From: UBA2040 sp002332715
GTDB taxonomy: Bacteria > Bacteroidota > Bacteroidia > Flavobacteriales_D > Crocinitomicaceae
Reading direction: 5' to 3'
Length of the DNA: 17,978 nt
Assembly: GCA_029242295.1 (NCBI GenBank)
Contig: JAQWUF010000140.1
Coordinates: 1-17,978 of the forward strand
The notes below the pieces were generated by a model. The model had not been told where the DNA came from. It worked only from the letters and a program-made list of their open reading frames with translations, and did no database searches. The position numbers and the translations under genes are program-made. Positions 1-7,352 of this stretch are shown here, one piece after another; the stretch's first letter is position 1; the number at the start of each line of letters is the position of its first letter.

Positions 1-280
1 CTCCATCTGCCATGTTCAATACACGTTCCACCTCACCACCAAAATCGGCGTGACCCGGTGTGTCGATGATATTGATTTTTGTGTCTTTATAAACAACGGA
101 TACGTTTTTGGAAACGATCGTGATACCACGTTCACGCTCCAAATCGTTGTTGTCCATAATCAAATCACCAGTTGGACGTTCTCTTTCGTTATCCAAACTT
201 CCTGCTTCAATCATACGGTCAACTAATGTCGTTTTTCCGTGATCGACGTGTGCAATAATTGCAATGTTTCTAATTTCCAT
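1..280 (-). CDS. typA: TypA/BipA ribosome-associated GTPase, 5' part only
   Basis: The first 93 codons of a translational GTPase; the gene runs off the left edge. Visible are the P-loop AHVDHGKTT (residues 10-18), the switch I region ERERGITI (48-55) and the G3 motif DTPGHADF (73-80). The segment MDNNDLERERGITI and the start MEIRNIAIIAHVDHGKTT fit TypA/BipA better than LepA or EF-G. TypA binds the 70S ribosome and supports 50S assembly and growth under cold or other stress. The ATG follows only 22 bases after the stop of the DEAD-box helicase gene on the same strand, with no convincing promoter between them, so co-transcription is likely. The C-terminal domains that would settle TypA against other GTPases are outside the window, but the N-terminus is highly characteristic. 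Confidence 0.93.
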   Translation of the reverse strand, partial: MEIRNIAIIAHVDHGKTTLVDRMIEAGSLDNERERPTGDLIMDNNDLERERGITIVSKNVSVVYKDTKINIIDTPGHADFGGEVERVLNMADG

Positions 281-302
281 TAAATATTATGCTAAACTGT
301 TT

Positions 303-2324
303 TTAATCTCTTCTTCTTCTAGAACCTGCACCACCTTCGCGACGAGCACCAAATCCTCTTTTTTCTCCAGAACCACCTTCAGATTTTCCTTTGAATCCAC
401 CTTCGCTTCTGCGATCGCTTCCTCCTTCAGATGAACGTCCTTTGAATCCGCCACCGCTACTTCTGCGGTCGCTGTCTCCTTCAGATCTTCCTTTGAAACC
501 ACCTCTTCGGTCGTCACCATCGTTAGATCTTCCTTTGAATCCGCCTCCAGAACGACGATCATCGCCACCTCTTCGGTCACGGTCACCGCCAAATGTTCCT
601 CTTCGTGCGCTGCTTCCACCGCCTGAGCGTCCACCATTAGATCGTCCACCTCGGTCACCGCCGCCTCCGCCACCAGACTTGGTAACTTCAACATTCATTT
701 GTGAACCTTCGAAATCAGCACCGTTGGTTTTTTCAAGAATAGCTTTAACGTTTGCGTCATCTGCCTCAAAGAAAGAGAACGATTGTGTAATATCAATTCG
801 TCCTATGCTTGAGCTATCTAATCCAGTAGAATCGCAAATAGTTCTCAATAAACCACCAGGATTTAATCCATCACGTTTACCAAGACTAACGAAGAAACGA
901 GTTTTACCCACTTCTTGCCGATCTCTTGAACTACGCGGTTTTCTATCACCCCTGTCACCACGATCTCTACCGAAGGTCAAATCTTTACCTTCTTTATTGC
1001 GTGAAGATGCATTTAAGTCACCTGCTTTACGGTAATAATCAAGGAAACGATTGAATTCAGCGGACACGAATTTTTTAATTAAATCTTCTTTCGAAATGTC
1101 TTCGAATGAACTATAAATCTGCGGTAAAAACGCTTCGATTTCTTTTTCATTTACTTCCGTAGCGATGATTTTGCTCATCAATTTTGTCAATTGAACGGCA
1201 CAAATATCTTCTGGGCTTGGAATGGTTCCTTTTGTGAACTCCATTCGCATTTGTTTTTCGATAGCTCTAATCTTACCGTTTTCACGTGTGTTGATTAAAA
1301 CCAAAGATTCACCTTTCTTACCAGCACGGGCTGTACGACCACTTCGGTGCGTATAGTTTTCCATGTCATCAGGAAGGTTATAGTTGATTACGTGTGTAAT
1401 ATCATCGATATCTAAACCACGAGCGGCAACATCTGTTGCTACTAATAATTGTAAATCTTTGTTACGGAAACGATCCATTACACGATCACGTTGTGCTTGC
1501 GATAAATCTCCGTGCAGCGGCTCAGCATTGTAACCTTCGCGACTCAATTTCTCAGCGACGGAAGCTGTTTCATGTCTTGTTCTACAAAAAATTAAACCGT
1601 AAATATCTGGATTGGAATCAATCAATCTTTTGACTGCTCCATAACGATCTCTTTCCATCACACTATAATAGACGTGATCGATGTTTTCGTTAGTTTGGTT
1701 CTTGTGTCCAATAGAAACCTCTAATGGATCTGTTTGATAGCTTTGAGAAATTTTGGCAACTTCCTTTGGCATTGTAGCAGAGAACAACCAAACATTTTTC
1801 GTTTCTGGTGTTTGGCTCAAAATAAGATCGATATCTTCTTTGAAGCCCATGTTTAACATTTCATCTGCTTCATCGAGCACGACGTATTCGATTTCTTGCA
1901 AACGAATTGCTTTTCTTTTTACTAAGTCCATTAAACGTCCTGGAGTAGCCACAATAATTTGTGCTCCGCGTTTGATGTCCGTGATTTGTTTCCGAATATC
2001 TGTTCCACCATAAACTGCTACGGTGCGCAATTTGGTGAATTTGGAAAATGATTCAATGTCTCGTGAAATTTGCAAGCAAAGTTCACGAGTGGGGCAGATA
2101 ACCAAGCCTTGCGGGATATTGGAATCTTCGTCGATGTTGTTAATCAATGGGAGGCCAAACGCTGCGGTTTTTCCTGTTCCTGTTTGGGCCAATCCTACGA
2201 AGTCACTATGTACACCTAAAAGGTGTGGAATAGCTTGTTCCTGTATGGGAGTTGGTGCTGAAAAACCCAGTTCTTCAATCGACTTCAGCACCTCACTCTT
2301 GAGCCCGAGCTCTTTAAAGGTCAT
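303..2324 (-). CDS. DEAD-box ATP-dependent RNA helicase with DbpA-type RNA-binding domain and Arg/Gly-rich tail
   Basis: A 673-residue cytoplasmic RNA helicase of the DeaD/CsdA type, expected to unwind short RNA duplexes in ribosome assembly or mRNA turnover. The helicase core is complete: Q motif (residues 21-29), motif I AQTGTGKT (46-53), PTREL (78-82), TPGR (127-130), DEAD (151-154), SAT (182-184), RGLD (302-305) and HRSGRTARAG (326-335). Residues about 475-549 resemble the DbpA RNA-binding domain (starting RFFVSLGKRDGLNPGGLL). From residue 551 the protein becomes a Gly/Arg/Ser/Asp tail with four copies of GGFKG(R/K)S at 594, 608, 625 and 642. Such tails in this family bind RNA non-specifically and can drive condensation; that role is inferred here. 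It lies directly upstream of typA, which suggests a shared ribosome or cold-adaptation task. The ATG at 2324 gives the normal N-terminus MTFKELGL. Confidence 0.95.
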   Translation of the reverse strand: MTFKELGLKSEVLKSIEELGFSAPTPIQEQAIPHLLGVHSDFVGLAQTGTGKTAAFGLPLINNIDEDSNIPQGLVICPTRELCLQISRDIESFSKFTKLRTVAVYGGTDIRKQITDIKRGAQIIVATPGRLMDLVKRKAIRLQEIEYVVLDEADEMLNMGFKEDIDLILSQTPETKNVWLFSATMPKEVAKISQSYQTDPLEVSIGHKNQTNENIDHVYYSVMERDRYGAVKRLIDSNPDIYGLIFCRTRHETASVAEKLSREGYNAEPLHGDLSQAQRDRVMDRFRNKDLQLLVATDVAARGLDIDDITHVINYNLPDDMENYTHRSGRTARAGKKGESLVLINTRENGKIRAIEKQMRMEFTKGTIPSPEDICAVQLTKLMSKIIATEVNEKEIEAFLPQIYSSFEDISKEDLIKKFVSAEFNRFLDYYRKAGDLNASSRNKEGKDLTFGRDRGDRGDRKPRSSRDRQEVGKTRFFVSLGKRDGLNPGGLLRTICDSTGLDSSSIGRIDITQSFSFFEADDANVKAILEKTNGADFEGSQMNVEVTKSGGGGGGDRGGRSNGGRSGGGSSARRGTFGGDRDRRGGDDRRSGGGFKGRSNDGDDRRGGFKGRSEGDSDRRSSGGGFKGRSSEGGSDRRSEGGFKGKSEGGSGEKRGFGARREGGAGSRRRRD
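381..560 (-). repeat. In-frame tandem-like repeats coding for GGFKGRS in the helicase tail
   Basis: Four imperfect coding repeats, 14 to 17 codons apart, each encoding GGFKG(R/K)S flanked by acidic and Arg-rich spacers (DRRGG, SDRRS, SEGG). The low-complexity coding bias also opens spurious long frames on both strands here. Repeat number is likely to differ among strains by slippage or recombination, which is inference. Confidence 0.7.
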
Positions 2325-2346
2325 TCTATATTTTTAAAATTGGGTG

Positions 2347-2354
2347 CAAAGATA
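2347..2354 (-). promoter_or_regulatory. Candidate Bacteroidota -7 element for the DEAD-box helicase gene
   Basis: On the minus strand this reads TATCTTTG, an exact match to TAnnTTTG, 22 bases before the helicase ATG. The upstream half is weak: TTTTTC sits 17 bases before it in place of the usual TTTG or TTG. Confidence 0.45.
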
Positions 2355-2497
2355 CGTATTTAAAGTGGTATGAAAAACTTTATTTCAAAATGCGGAATCG
2401 TACGGTATTCTTATAAAAGAAAGGAGTGGGTGAGAGCTTGACTTTGGAGTAACTTTCTATCTGCGATCTACGTAAGAGAATTAACAAAACAATAACG

Positions 2498-3037
2498 ATG
2501 AGAATAACTTTTAATGCACCTTTTACCTTGTGGTTCAGCTTTATCGCCATTGGAGCTTTAATTCTTCAGGTTTTACTAGGTGTCAATTTTACATTTACCG
2601 TTCTAGATGGACAATTCAATTTTAGAGATTGGACGGATTACGTTTCACTTTTCGGTTACATTTTTGGTCATGCCAATTGGGCGCATTATTTGGGGAATTT
2701 CAGCATTATCCTTTTGGTAGGGCCGATATTAGAAAAATCTCTTGGCGCTAAGAAATTGGCGATTTATTCGGGGATCACCACTTTAGTGATAGCTATTATT
2801 CATATTCTCTTTTGGGATCATGGTTTGATAGGTGCGAGTGGCGTGGCGTTTATGATGATCGTTCTCGTTTCATTAGTGGGGCGAAAAGGCAATGAAATTC
2901 CTTTGACGTTCATTCTAATTTTTATTCTATTCGTTGGGAAAGAATTTCTCAGTTCCTTTGATGACGATCAAGTTTCGCAATTCGCACATATTTGTGGAGG
3001 AGCAATGGGTGTAGTTTTGGGAATGTGGAAGCGATAA
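2498..3037 (+). CDS. Rhomboid-family intramembrane serine protease
   Basis: A 179-residue membrane protein with about six hydrophobic helices (roughly 12-30, 62-80, 87-106, 110-127, 134-150, 161-177), the minimal rhomboid core. The active-site set is present: HANWAHYLGN (58-67) supplies the helix-2 His and Asn residues, GASG (112-115) holds the catalytic Ser114, and AHICGGAMG (163-171) gives the catalytic His164 with the GxxxG-like packing face. It should cleave single-pass membrane proteins within the inner membrane; the substrate cannot be read from the sequence. It is shorter than GlpG, having no N-terminal cytoplasmic domain. It is divergent from the helicase gene and converges on the TlpA-like gene, with 17 bases between stops. 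A possible weak promoter is TTG (2438-2440), 18 bases, then TATCTGCG. Confidence 0.88.
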   Translation: MRITFNAPFTLWFSFIAIGALILQVLLGVNFTFTVLDGQFNFRDWTDYVSLFGYIFGHANWAHYLGNFSIILLVGPILEKSLGAKKLAIYSGITTLVIAIIHILFWDHGLIGASGVAFMMIVLVSLVGRKGNEIPLTFILIFILFVGKEFLSSFDDDQVSQFAHICGGAMGVVLGMWKR

Positions 3038-3054
3038 TTGACGTTTAACGAATT

Positions 3055-4509
3055 CTATCGTTTGTCCAATTCCGCTTGACGAGCCTTGTGAATATAATAA
3101 AAGGTTTGGTCAATCGTCTGATACTGCGCATTTGGAGTAGGGGCAAGTGCCGGAGCTCCAACTATGTATCCCTGCGCATCAATCAAAACATAACTTGGGT
3201 AATTTGTGATTCTAAATTTACTGATGAATTCATCGGTAGAAGGCATGCTGAAAACATCCCACTGAATGGATTGAATATCTGCATACTCCGATTCCTTCAA
3301 ATCTCCGTTGTCAAGCGCAATTGTTAGAAAATATAAATCATTGATGTACTTTTTGTGCATTTCCTTTAGAAGCACCAATTCTTTTTGGTTATTGGGACTT
3401 TTCGGGTCGTAAAAATGAATATACAAGTGTTTGCCTTTGTAATCCATATAAGTCTTGCTCACTTTGTTGTCTTTGAACAAGACGAAATCTGGAGCTTTAC
3501 CGCCTTGCACTAATTCTGTTAGACGGCTATAGACATTCTTAGCGATAATCTCGTTTTCACGGAACAAACACTTTTTGCTCAAACTATCAAGTATTGTGTT
3601 TATGTTAGTTTGCGGAAAGTCGTCACTGTAATACACTTCTGAAAGTGCCTGAATCATCACCATTTCACGTAAGCGAAGGTTTTTAAGGGCATAATCTGAC
3701 CCCAAAGCTTTCATTATTGCTGTTGGGCTGCTCTTAACAACCCCCAAGTATACTTCATTGTTTGCCTCGTTACTAAGTCTTGGAATGTAATCCGCGTAGT
3801 ACTTCTTGATGTAGTTCATGTAGGCATCATTCTCATAATAAACGGCTGATGGCTTAATGTAAAAGTCGTATTTCTCAAAGCGATTTCGCGTTCCAGTAAA
3901 AGAAATTTCATCCAATTGCGCCATCGAAAATTTTACAAAATTTAGAAAGAAGATACTCGAATCGCCTTTATACGCGTTTTCTACATACATCTTAAATGTA
4001 TCGAGTTTATCACCGAAGCGGGCAGGATCCTTGAATTTTAAATCATAATACCGCGCCATGTATTCGTCTGTCCATCTTTGAAACGCGAGAATTTTATAAT
4101 TGATATCTGTTGGTCCGATATTGAAGAACTTGATCTCGACCTGATTTCCCGTTTTTACTTCTGGGTCATTTGGATTTTTATTGGGATAGAAAACGTCGTA
4201 TTTCTTGCCTGGTTCCAAGTACATCCAACCTCTGTTGTTTAGGCCGCGAACCACAATTCGTTGTGTTTGGTCTAAATGAAATTCGGCAGTAAAGGTACTG
4301 TCCGCTTTAACCGTCGTTTTTCCGATAGTCAATTCTATGTTGCTGTAATAATCCTCAATTCTATTAAAAGAGATTTCTTTTCCGACATAGTCGGGGGCAA
4401 AGCCTTCTATTTTTACTGTATTCGTTTGACTGTAAGAGGTTAAAACGAAAAGAAAAGCCAATGTGAAAAGGCTACTTTTTAAAGAAATATGTGAATTCAA
4501 TTGATACAT
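3055..4509 (-). CDS. Secreted TlpA-like thioredoxin-fold protein without CXXC
   Basis: A 484-residue protein with a signal peptide (hydrophobic core about residues 12-24, likely cleavage after SYS or SYSQ). Residues about 30-110 form a beta-rich part like the N-terminal domains of Bacteroidota TlpA/DUF4369 proteins, and about 130-330 look helical. The C-terminal part (about 335-460) has the thioredoxin layout: GGKAPDFVLF, then KGKHLYIHFYDPKSP, then the cis-proline region ITNYPSYVLIDAQGYIVG (434-451). Where active TlpA/ResA proteins have WCxxC, this protein has YDPKSPNNQKE (367-377). The only cysteine I see is Cys314, outside the fold, so it should not be a disulfide oxidoreductase; a binding or structural role in the periplasm is inferred. 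It is the last gene of the minus-strand unit, 53 bases after coaD. Confidence 0.8.
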   Translation of the reverse strand: MYQLNSHISLKSSLFTLAFLFVLTSYSQTNTVKIEGFAPDYVGKEISFNRIEDYYSNIELTIGKTTVKADSTFTAEFHLDQTQRIVVRGLNNRGWMYLEPGKKYDVFYPNKNPNDPEVKTGNQVEIKFFNIGPTDINYKILAFQRWTDEYMARYYDLKFKDPARFGDKLDTFKMYVENAYKGDSSIFFLNFVKFSMAQLDEISFTGTRNRFEKYDFYIKPSAVYYENDAYMNYIKKYYADYIPRLSNEANNEVYLGVVKSSPTAIMKALGSDYALKNLRLREMVMIQALSEVYYSDDFPQTNINTILDSLSKKCLFRENEIIAKNVYSRLTELVQGGKAPDFVLFKDNKVSKTYMDYKGKHLYIHFYDPKSPNNQKELVLLKEMHKKYINDLYFLTIALDNGDLKESEYADIQSIQWDVFSMPSTDEFISKFRITNYPSYVLIDAQGYIVGAPALAPTPNAQYQTIDQTFYYIHKARQAELDKR

Positions 4510-4562
4510 GGGTTTAGTGCTTCGTCATTAACGAATGTGTCCTTGCGAATATTGTACCACGT

Positions 4563-5024
4563 TTAATGCAATAGTTCGGCATTGGTCACGAATTTACCGA
4601 TGTTTCCTTTGTTTCGGTGGATTTCACGTACGATATTCGAATTAATAGCTGCGAATTTTTGCTCAGTGAGTAAGAATACGGTTTCGATTCCAGAACTCAA
4701 TTCAAAGTTCATGTGCGCAATAGGTTTTTCATAATCGAAATCTTTTGAATCGCGTAAACCTCGTAGGATATATTTCGCACCGATCTCTTTTGCAAAATCG
4801 ATGGTCAGTTTTTGGTACGTATGCACGGACACATTTTCCATGTCCACAATCAAACTCTTTACATGTGCTATTCTGTTTTGCAAGTCAAAATAGGATTGTT
4901 TATTTGAATTGATTCCTATGCCAATAACGATTTCATCAAAAAGGTTAACAGCTTTTCGGATTACCGCCTCGTGGCCTTTGGTAAAGGGATCAAAACTTCC
5001 GGGGAAAAGAGCAATTCGTTTCAT
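4563..5024 (-). CDS. coaD: Phosphopantetheine adenylyltransferase
   Basis: A 153-residue cytoplasmic enzyme that transfers AMP from ATP to 4'-phosphopantetheine, giving dephospho-CoA, the penultimate step of coenzyme A synthesis. The nucleotidyltransferase motif is GSFDPFTKGH (9-18), with the T/HxGH His18. RGLRDSKDFDYEKPIAHMN (88-106) is the substrate loop shared with E. coli CoaD, and INSNIVREI (127-135) corresponds to the ISSSLVKE ATP-binding motif. The length is normal for the family. It starts 31 bases after the rsmD stop on the same strand. The rsmD-coaD neighbourhood is known in many bacteria. Confidence 0.97.
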   Translation of the reverse strand: MKRIALFPGSFDPFTKGHEAVIRKAVNLFDEIVIGIGINSNKQSYFDLQNRIAHVKSLIVDMENVSVHTYQKLTIDFAKEIGAKYILRGLRDSKDFDYEKPIAHMNFELSSGIETVFLLTEQKFAAINSNIVREIHRNKGNIGKFVTNAELLH

Positions 5025-5055
5025 GGCGTCAAAATTATTCTAACGAAGTTAATCT

Positions 5056-5589
5056 TTATTGCAGAAACGAAAAATGAACAGCGCCGTATTTTCGTTCAAA
5101 ATCGAAATTGGGATGGTCGGATAAGCTTGTCTTCTTGCCATGCTCTATGATTATAATCCCATCTTCGTTCAATAAATTTCGCTCGAAGATTAGATTTGCA
5201 ATTTCTTCGTGTATGTTCACATCGTAAGGCGGGTCAGCGAAAATCATATCAAATTTCACCACTGTTCTTTCCAGAAATTGAACTGCGTCACTTTTGAGGA
5301 CAGTCAATTCATCGCTTACATCAAGTTCTTTCGCCAATCCTTGCAGATACTTTACCACCCTAAAATTTTGATCAATCGCCAAGACGTTTCCTACGCCACC
5401 AGAAACAAATTCCAATGAAATGTTTCCTGTCCCACAGCATAGATCTAGAATCTTCTTTCCATCCAAATCAAATCGATTGTCTATAATGTTGAAGAGGGCT
5501 TCTTTAGAGAAATTAGTTGTTGGTCGGGAGTTAAATCCCTTGGGAACTTTCACGTGTCGTGACTTAAGTTTCCCTCTGATTATACGCAC
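5056..5589 (-). CDS. rsmD: 16S rRNA (guanine966-N2)-methyltransferase RsmD
   Basis: A 177-residue SAM-dependent methyltransferase that modifies G966 of 16S rRNA during 30S assembly. The N-terminus MRIIRGKLKSR and RPTTNFSKEALFNII (22-36) are RsmD signatures. Motif I is LDLCCGTGNISLE (48-60, usually LDLFAGSGALGLE), and the catalytic motif IV is DPPY (119-122). The start codon is GTG at 5589, inside the last codons of the DUF3822 gene (10-base overlap), so its translation is probably coupled to the upstream gene. The unusual Cys-Cys in motif I is tolerable, since the backbone glycines are kept. Confidence 0.94.
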   Translation of the reverse strand: MRIIRGKLKSRHVKVPKGFNSRPTTNFSKEALFNIIDNRFDLDGKKILDLCCGTGNISLEFVSGGVGNVLAIDQNFRVVKYLQGLAKELDVSDELTVLKSDAVQFLERTVVKFDMIFADPPYDVNIHEEIANLIFERNLLNEDGIIIIEHGKKTSLSDHPNFDFERKYGAVHFSFLQ

Positions 5590-6344
5590 AAAGTCTGGTA
5601 TTGGTGAATCAAATCGGGTTCGATTTGTGTCTTGATATTTTTGAAAGAGGGAACTTTATCGAATAAGTCTTTGGCTAATTTCGCACAGTTATTTTCTTCT
5701 AATAAGAAAGGAACAATACTCATTTGTCCATTGTCTTCCGTCCAATTGTTCTGTTGGAGTAGGTGAGCGACATGATAAATGATGTCCTCAACAGTTTGGT
5801 AATCGAAGGTGTTGTAATATTTCAACTCCGTATCCTTCACGGCGGCCAAAATGAAATGGTTTTCTTGCAAGGAAAGCACCATTTTTAATCGGTAACTCGG
5901 CCCTTCCAATAATCCACGAATGATATGTGTTCCTTCATTTTGGAGTAACATTCTGGGAAAACGAGTGACGAAAAATGACTTAACCCAAACAGGTATTTCA
6001 AATATGTTGACACCTGAAAATTCAGGTATACGGTTAAAATCAATGTCGTTTTCGGGTGTTTCTTTTCCAAAAGCCAATTCAAAAACCTTTTGTGGTTCTA
6101 TTTCAGAAAAGACCGCATTGGGTAAAAGCGTTGTTTTATGACTGAACCAAGAAAGAGAATACTCATCCCAATCCAAGGCTCTGAAATCAGTTTTGCTTAG
6201 AAAGACATCCAATTGGTCTTTGTAACCAAAGTCGGTTTTGTCCTTGAAAATAAAAGTAAATTGTTGTTCGGGTGTTTGGTCGATCATCCGCACAAATCGA
6301 ACGGCGTAACGATTGATATCAACAACAAGCTGTTTTTTTGACAT
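5580..6344 (-). CDS. DUF3822 family protein
   Basis: A 254-residue protein without signal peptide or membrane helix. It fits the Bacteroidota DUF3822 family, recognisable by a start with a short beta strand (LVVDINRYAVRFVRM), LLPNAVFSE (73-81), VNIFEIPVWVKSFF (112-125) and the segment LKYYNTFDYQTVEDIIYHV (174-192). The family commonly sits immediately before rsmD in this phylum; its function is unknown. Its ATG follows directly after the TAA of the pseudopilin-like gene (no base between) and its end overlaps rsmD by 10 bases, so all three are translationally linked. An ASKHA-like (actin/PilM-type) fold is a guess from the strand-rich start and was not tested. Confidence 0.8.
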   Translation of the reverse strand: MSKKQLVVDINRYAVRFVRMIDQTPEQQFTFIFKDKTDFGYKDQLDVFLSKTDFRALDWDEYSLSWFSHKTTLLPNAVFSEIEPQKVFELAFGKETPENDIDFNRIPEFSGVNIFEIPVWVKSFFVTRFPRMLLQNEGTHIIRGLLEGPSYRLKMVLSLQENHFILAAVKDTELKYYNTFDYQTVEDIIYHVAHLLQQNNWTEDNGQMSIVPFLLEENNCAKLAKDLFDKVPSFKNIKTQIEPDLIHQYQTLCV

Positions 6345-7232
6345 TTAATTTCCCTCCCAAGAACCTCCTGTATCGTTAGTTGTCAATGATCCGAAGGTCA
6401 GTTCCTCTGGTTGCGTACCTTCGATTTTCGCCAATGGTAGTTTGCCTGATACTTTAATTACTGGATATTCTGTTTCGCCAAGTTTCACTTTCTTTTTGGT
6501 TTCCAAGTTCCATTTTTTCTTCGTTCCCGGTATGTAAGGAAGAGAATCGGTAGAAAAAGCTCCATAACCAGCAACTTGTCTTGCTTCGGTATACGAGCGT
6601 GTTTGAAATTTCGATTGTAAGAAGCTTACCATAACGGTATCTCTTCTAAAGTTGCTTAAACCTTCTCCTGGATTAGGTCGTTTAGATAGTCTTAAAGCTT
6701 CTAATTCGGTCATATTGTTATCAATCGCACGATTGTCACCGTACAGGAAAGCACGTTCATCTTCAGTAATTCTTCTGCTTGGCACCGTTCCTTCCATTTC
6801 TACAAAGGGAACTTTTCCATTATTGATAAAATCAATTAAATCATCCCATGTAGCCGCATAGTATGCGTTTTCCTCCATGTAGGCTTTTTGAGCAGTGCGA
6901 ATATCTTGTAGATTGTAAGTCGCCTTACCATAGGTCATATTGTACTTTTTGATATGTCGATTAGTATTAACCACCGATGCTGTAGAAAAGTACAAAGTTC
7001 CAATAGCACCAACAAATGCAACACCACCTAGAAGAGTCAATATTTTCGTTGAAATAACTCCTGAGCTATACAATAGTGTCAAAATCCCCGCAATAAACAT
7101 CATAACCGTTGCGATTAAAAAAGTTTTGTTTTGAGGTGAGGCGAATACCAAGAAGATCATTCCAAACGCTAGCAATAAAAATAAAGCTGGTACCGAATAC
7201 TTTTTTAAAAGAAGAGTTAAATTGTTCGTCAT
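6345..7232 (-). CDS. Three-helix membrane protein with a pseudopilin-like segment, unknown function
   Basis: A 295-residue protein. Three hydrophobic helices lie at about 13-31, 37-56 and 64-83, followed by a soluble domain of about 210 residues. Just after the third helix, residues 104-141 (ATYNLQDIRTAQKAYMEENA, then YYAATWDDLIDFINNGKVP) look like the helix-then-first-strand region of pseudopilins and type IV pilins, where a long helix carries AQxAYxxENGxYA and then a DxLxxF helix. Related Bacteroidota proteins carry a later RDTVxVS element, here at 197-203, and a DSLPYIP element (229-235). There is no prepilin peptidase site (no short basic leader before a single helix), so it is pilin-like in fold only. 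It is first in the five-gene unit and has its own strong promoter. I know no assigned function. Confidence 0.72.
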   Translation of the reverse strand: MTNNLTLLLKKYSVPALFLLLAFGMIFLVFASPQNKTFLIATVMMFIAGILTLLYSSGVISTKILTLLGGVAFVGAIGTLYFSTASVVNTNRHIKKYNMTYGKATYNLQDIRTAQKAYMEENAYYAATWDDLIDFINNGKVPFVEMEGTVPSRRITEDERAFLYGDNRAIDNNMTELEALRLSKRPNPGEGLSNFRRDTVMVSFLQSKFQTRSYTEARQVAGYGAFSTDSLPYIPGTKKKWNLETKKKVKLGETEYPVIKVSGKLPLAKIEGTQPEELTFGSLTTNDTGGSWEGN

Positions 7233-7257
7233 TTTATATTGGTTTCTATATACTAGA

Positions 7258-7287
7258 CAAAACTACAATTTTTTCGTTTCTACCAAA
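7258..7287 (-). promoter_or_regulatory. Bacteroidota-type promoter of the pseudopilin-like/DUF3822/rsmD/coaD unit
   Basis: On the minus strand TTTG (7287-7284) is followed by an 18-base spacer and TAGTTTTG (7265-7258), matching TTTG-N18-TAnnTTTG exactly. The -7 element lies 25 bases before the ATG at 7232. It is the best promoter match in the window and probably drives all five minus-strand genes down to 3055. Confidence 0.75.
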
Positions 7288-7352
7288 GGTCAATGGATAG
7301 TTTTTTTAAACCTTTCACTCAATAGGCCATACCCTTCCCATTTCTAGTATAT

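Noticed and set aside
287..694. Minus-strand 135-codon frame rich in Glu, Val and Ala
   Set aside because: A shifted frame through the same helicase repeats; no family features.
391..1035. Long plus-strand frame rich in Pro, Ser, Arg and Leu
   Set aside because: It is the antisense reading of the Gly/Arg repeat tail and RNA-binding domain of the helicase, which has strong motif support. The composition is a by-product.
2450..2457. TAACTTTC as a promoter box for the rhomboid gene
   Set aside because: No TTG or TTTG lies 17-19 bases upstream, and the final base differs from TAnnTTTG.
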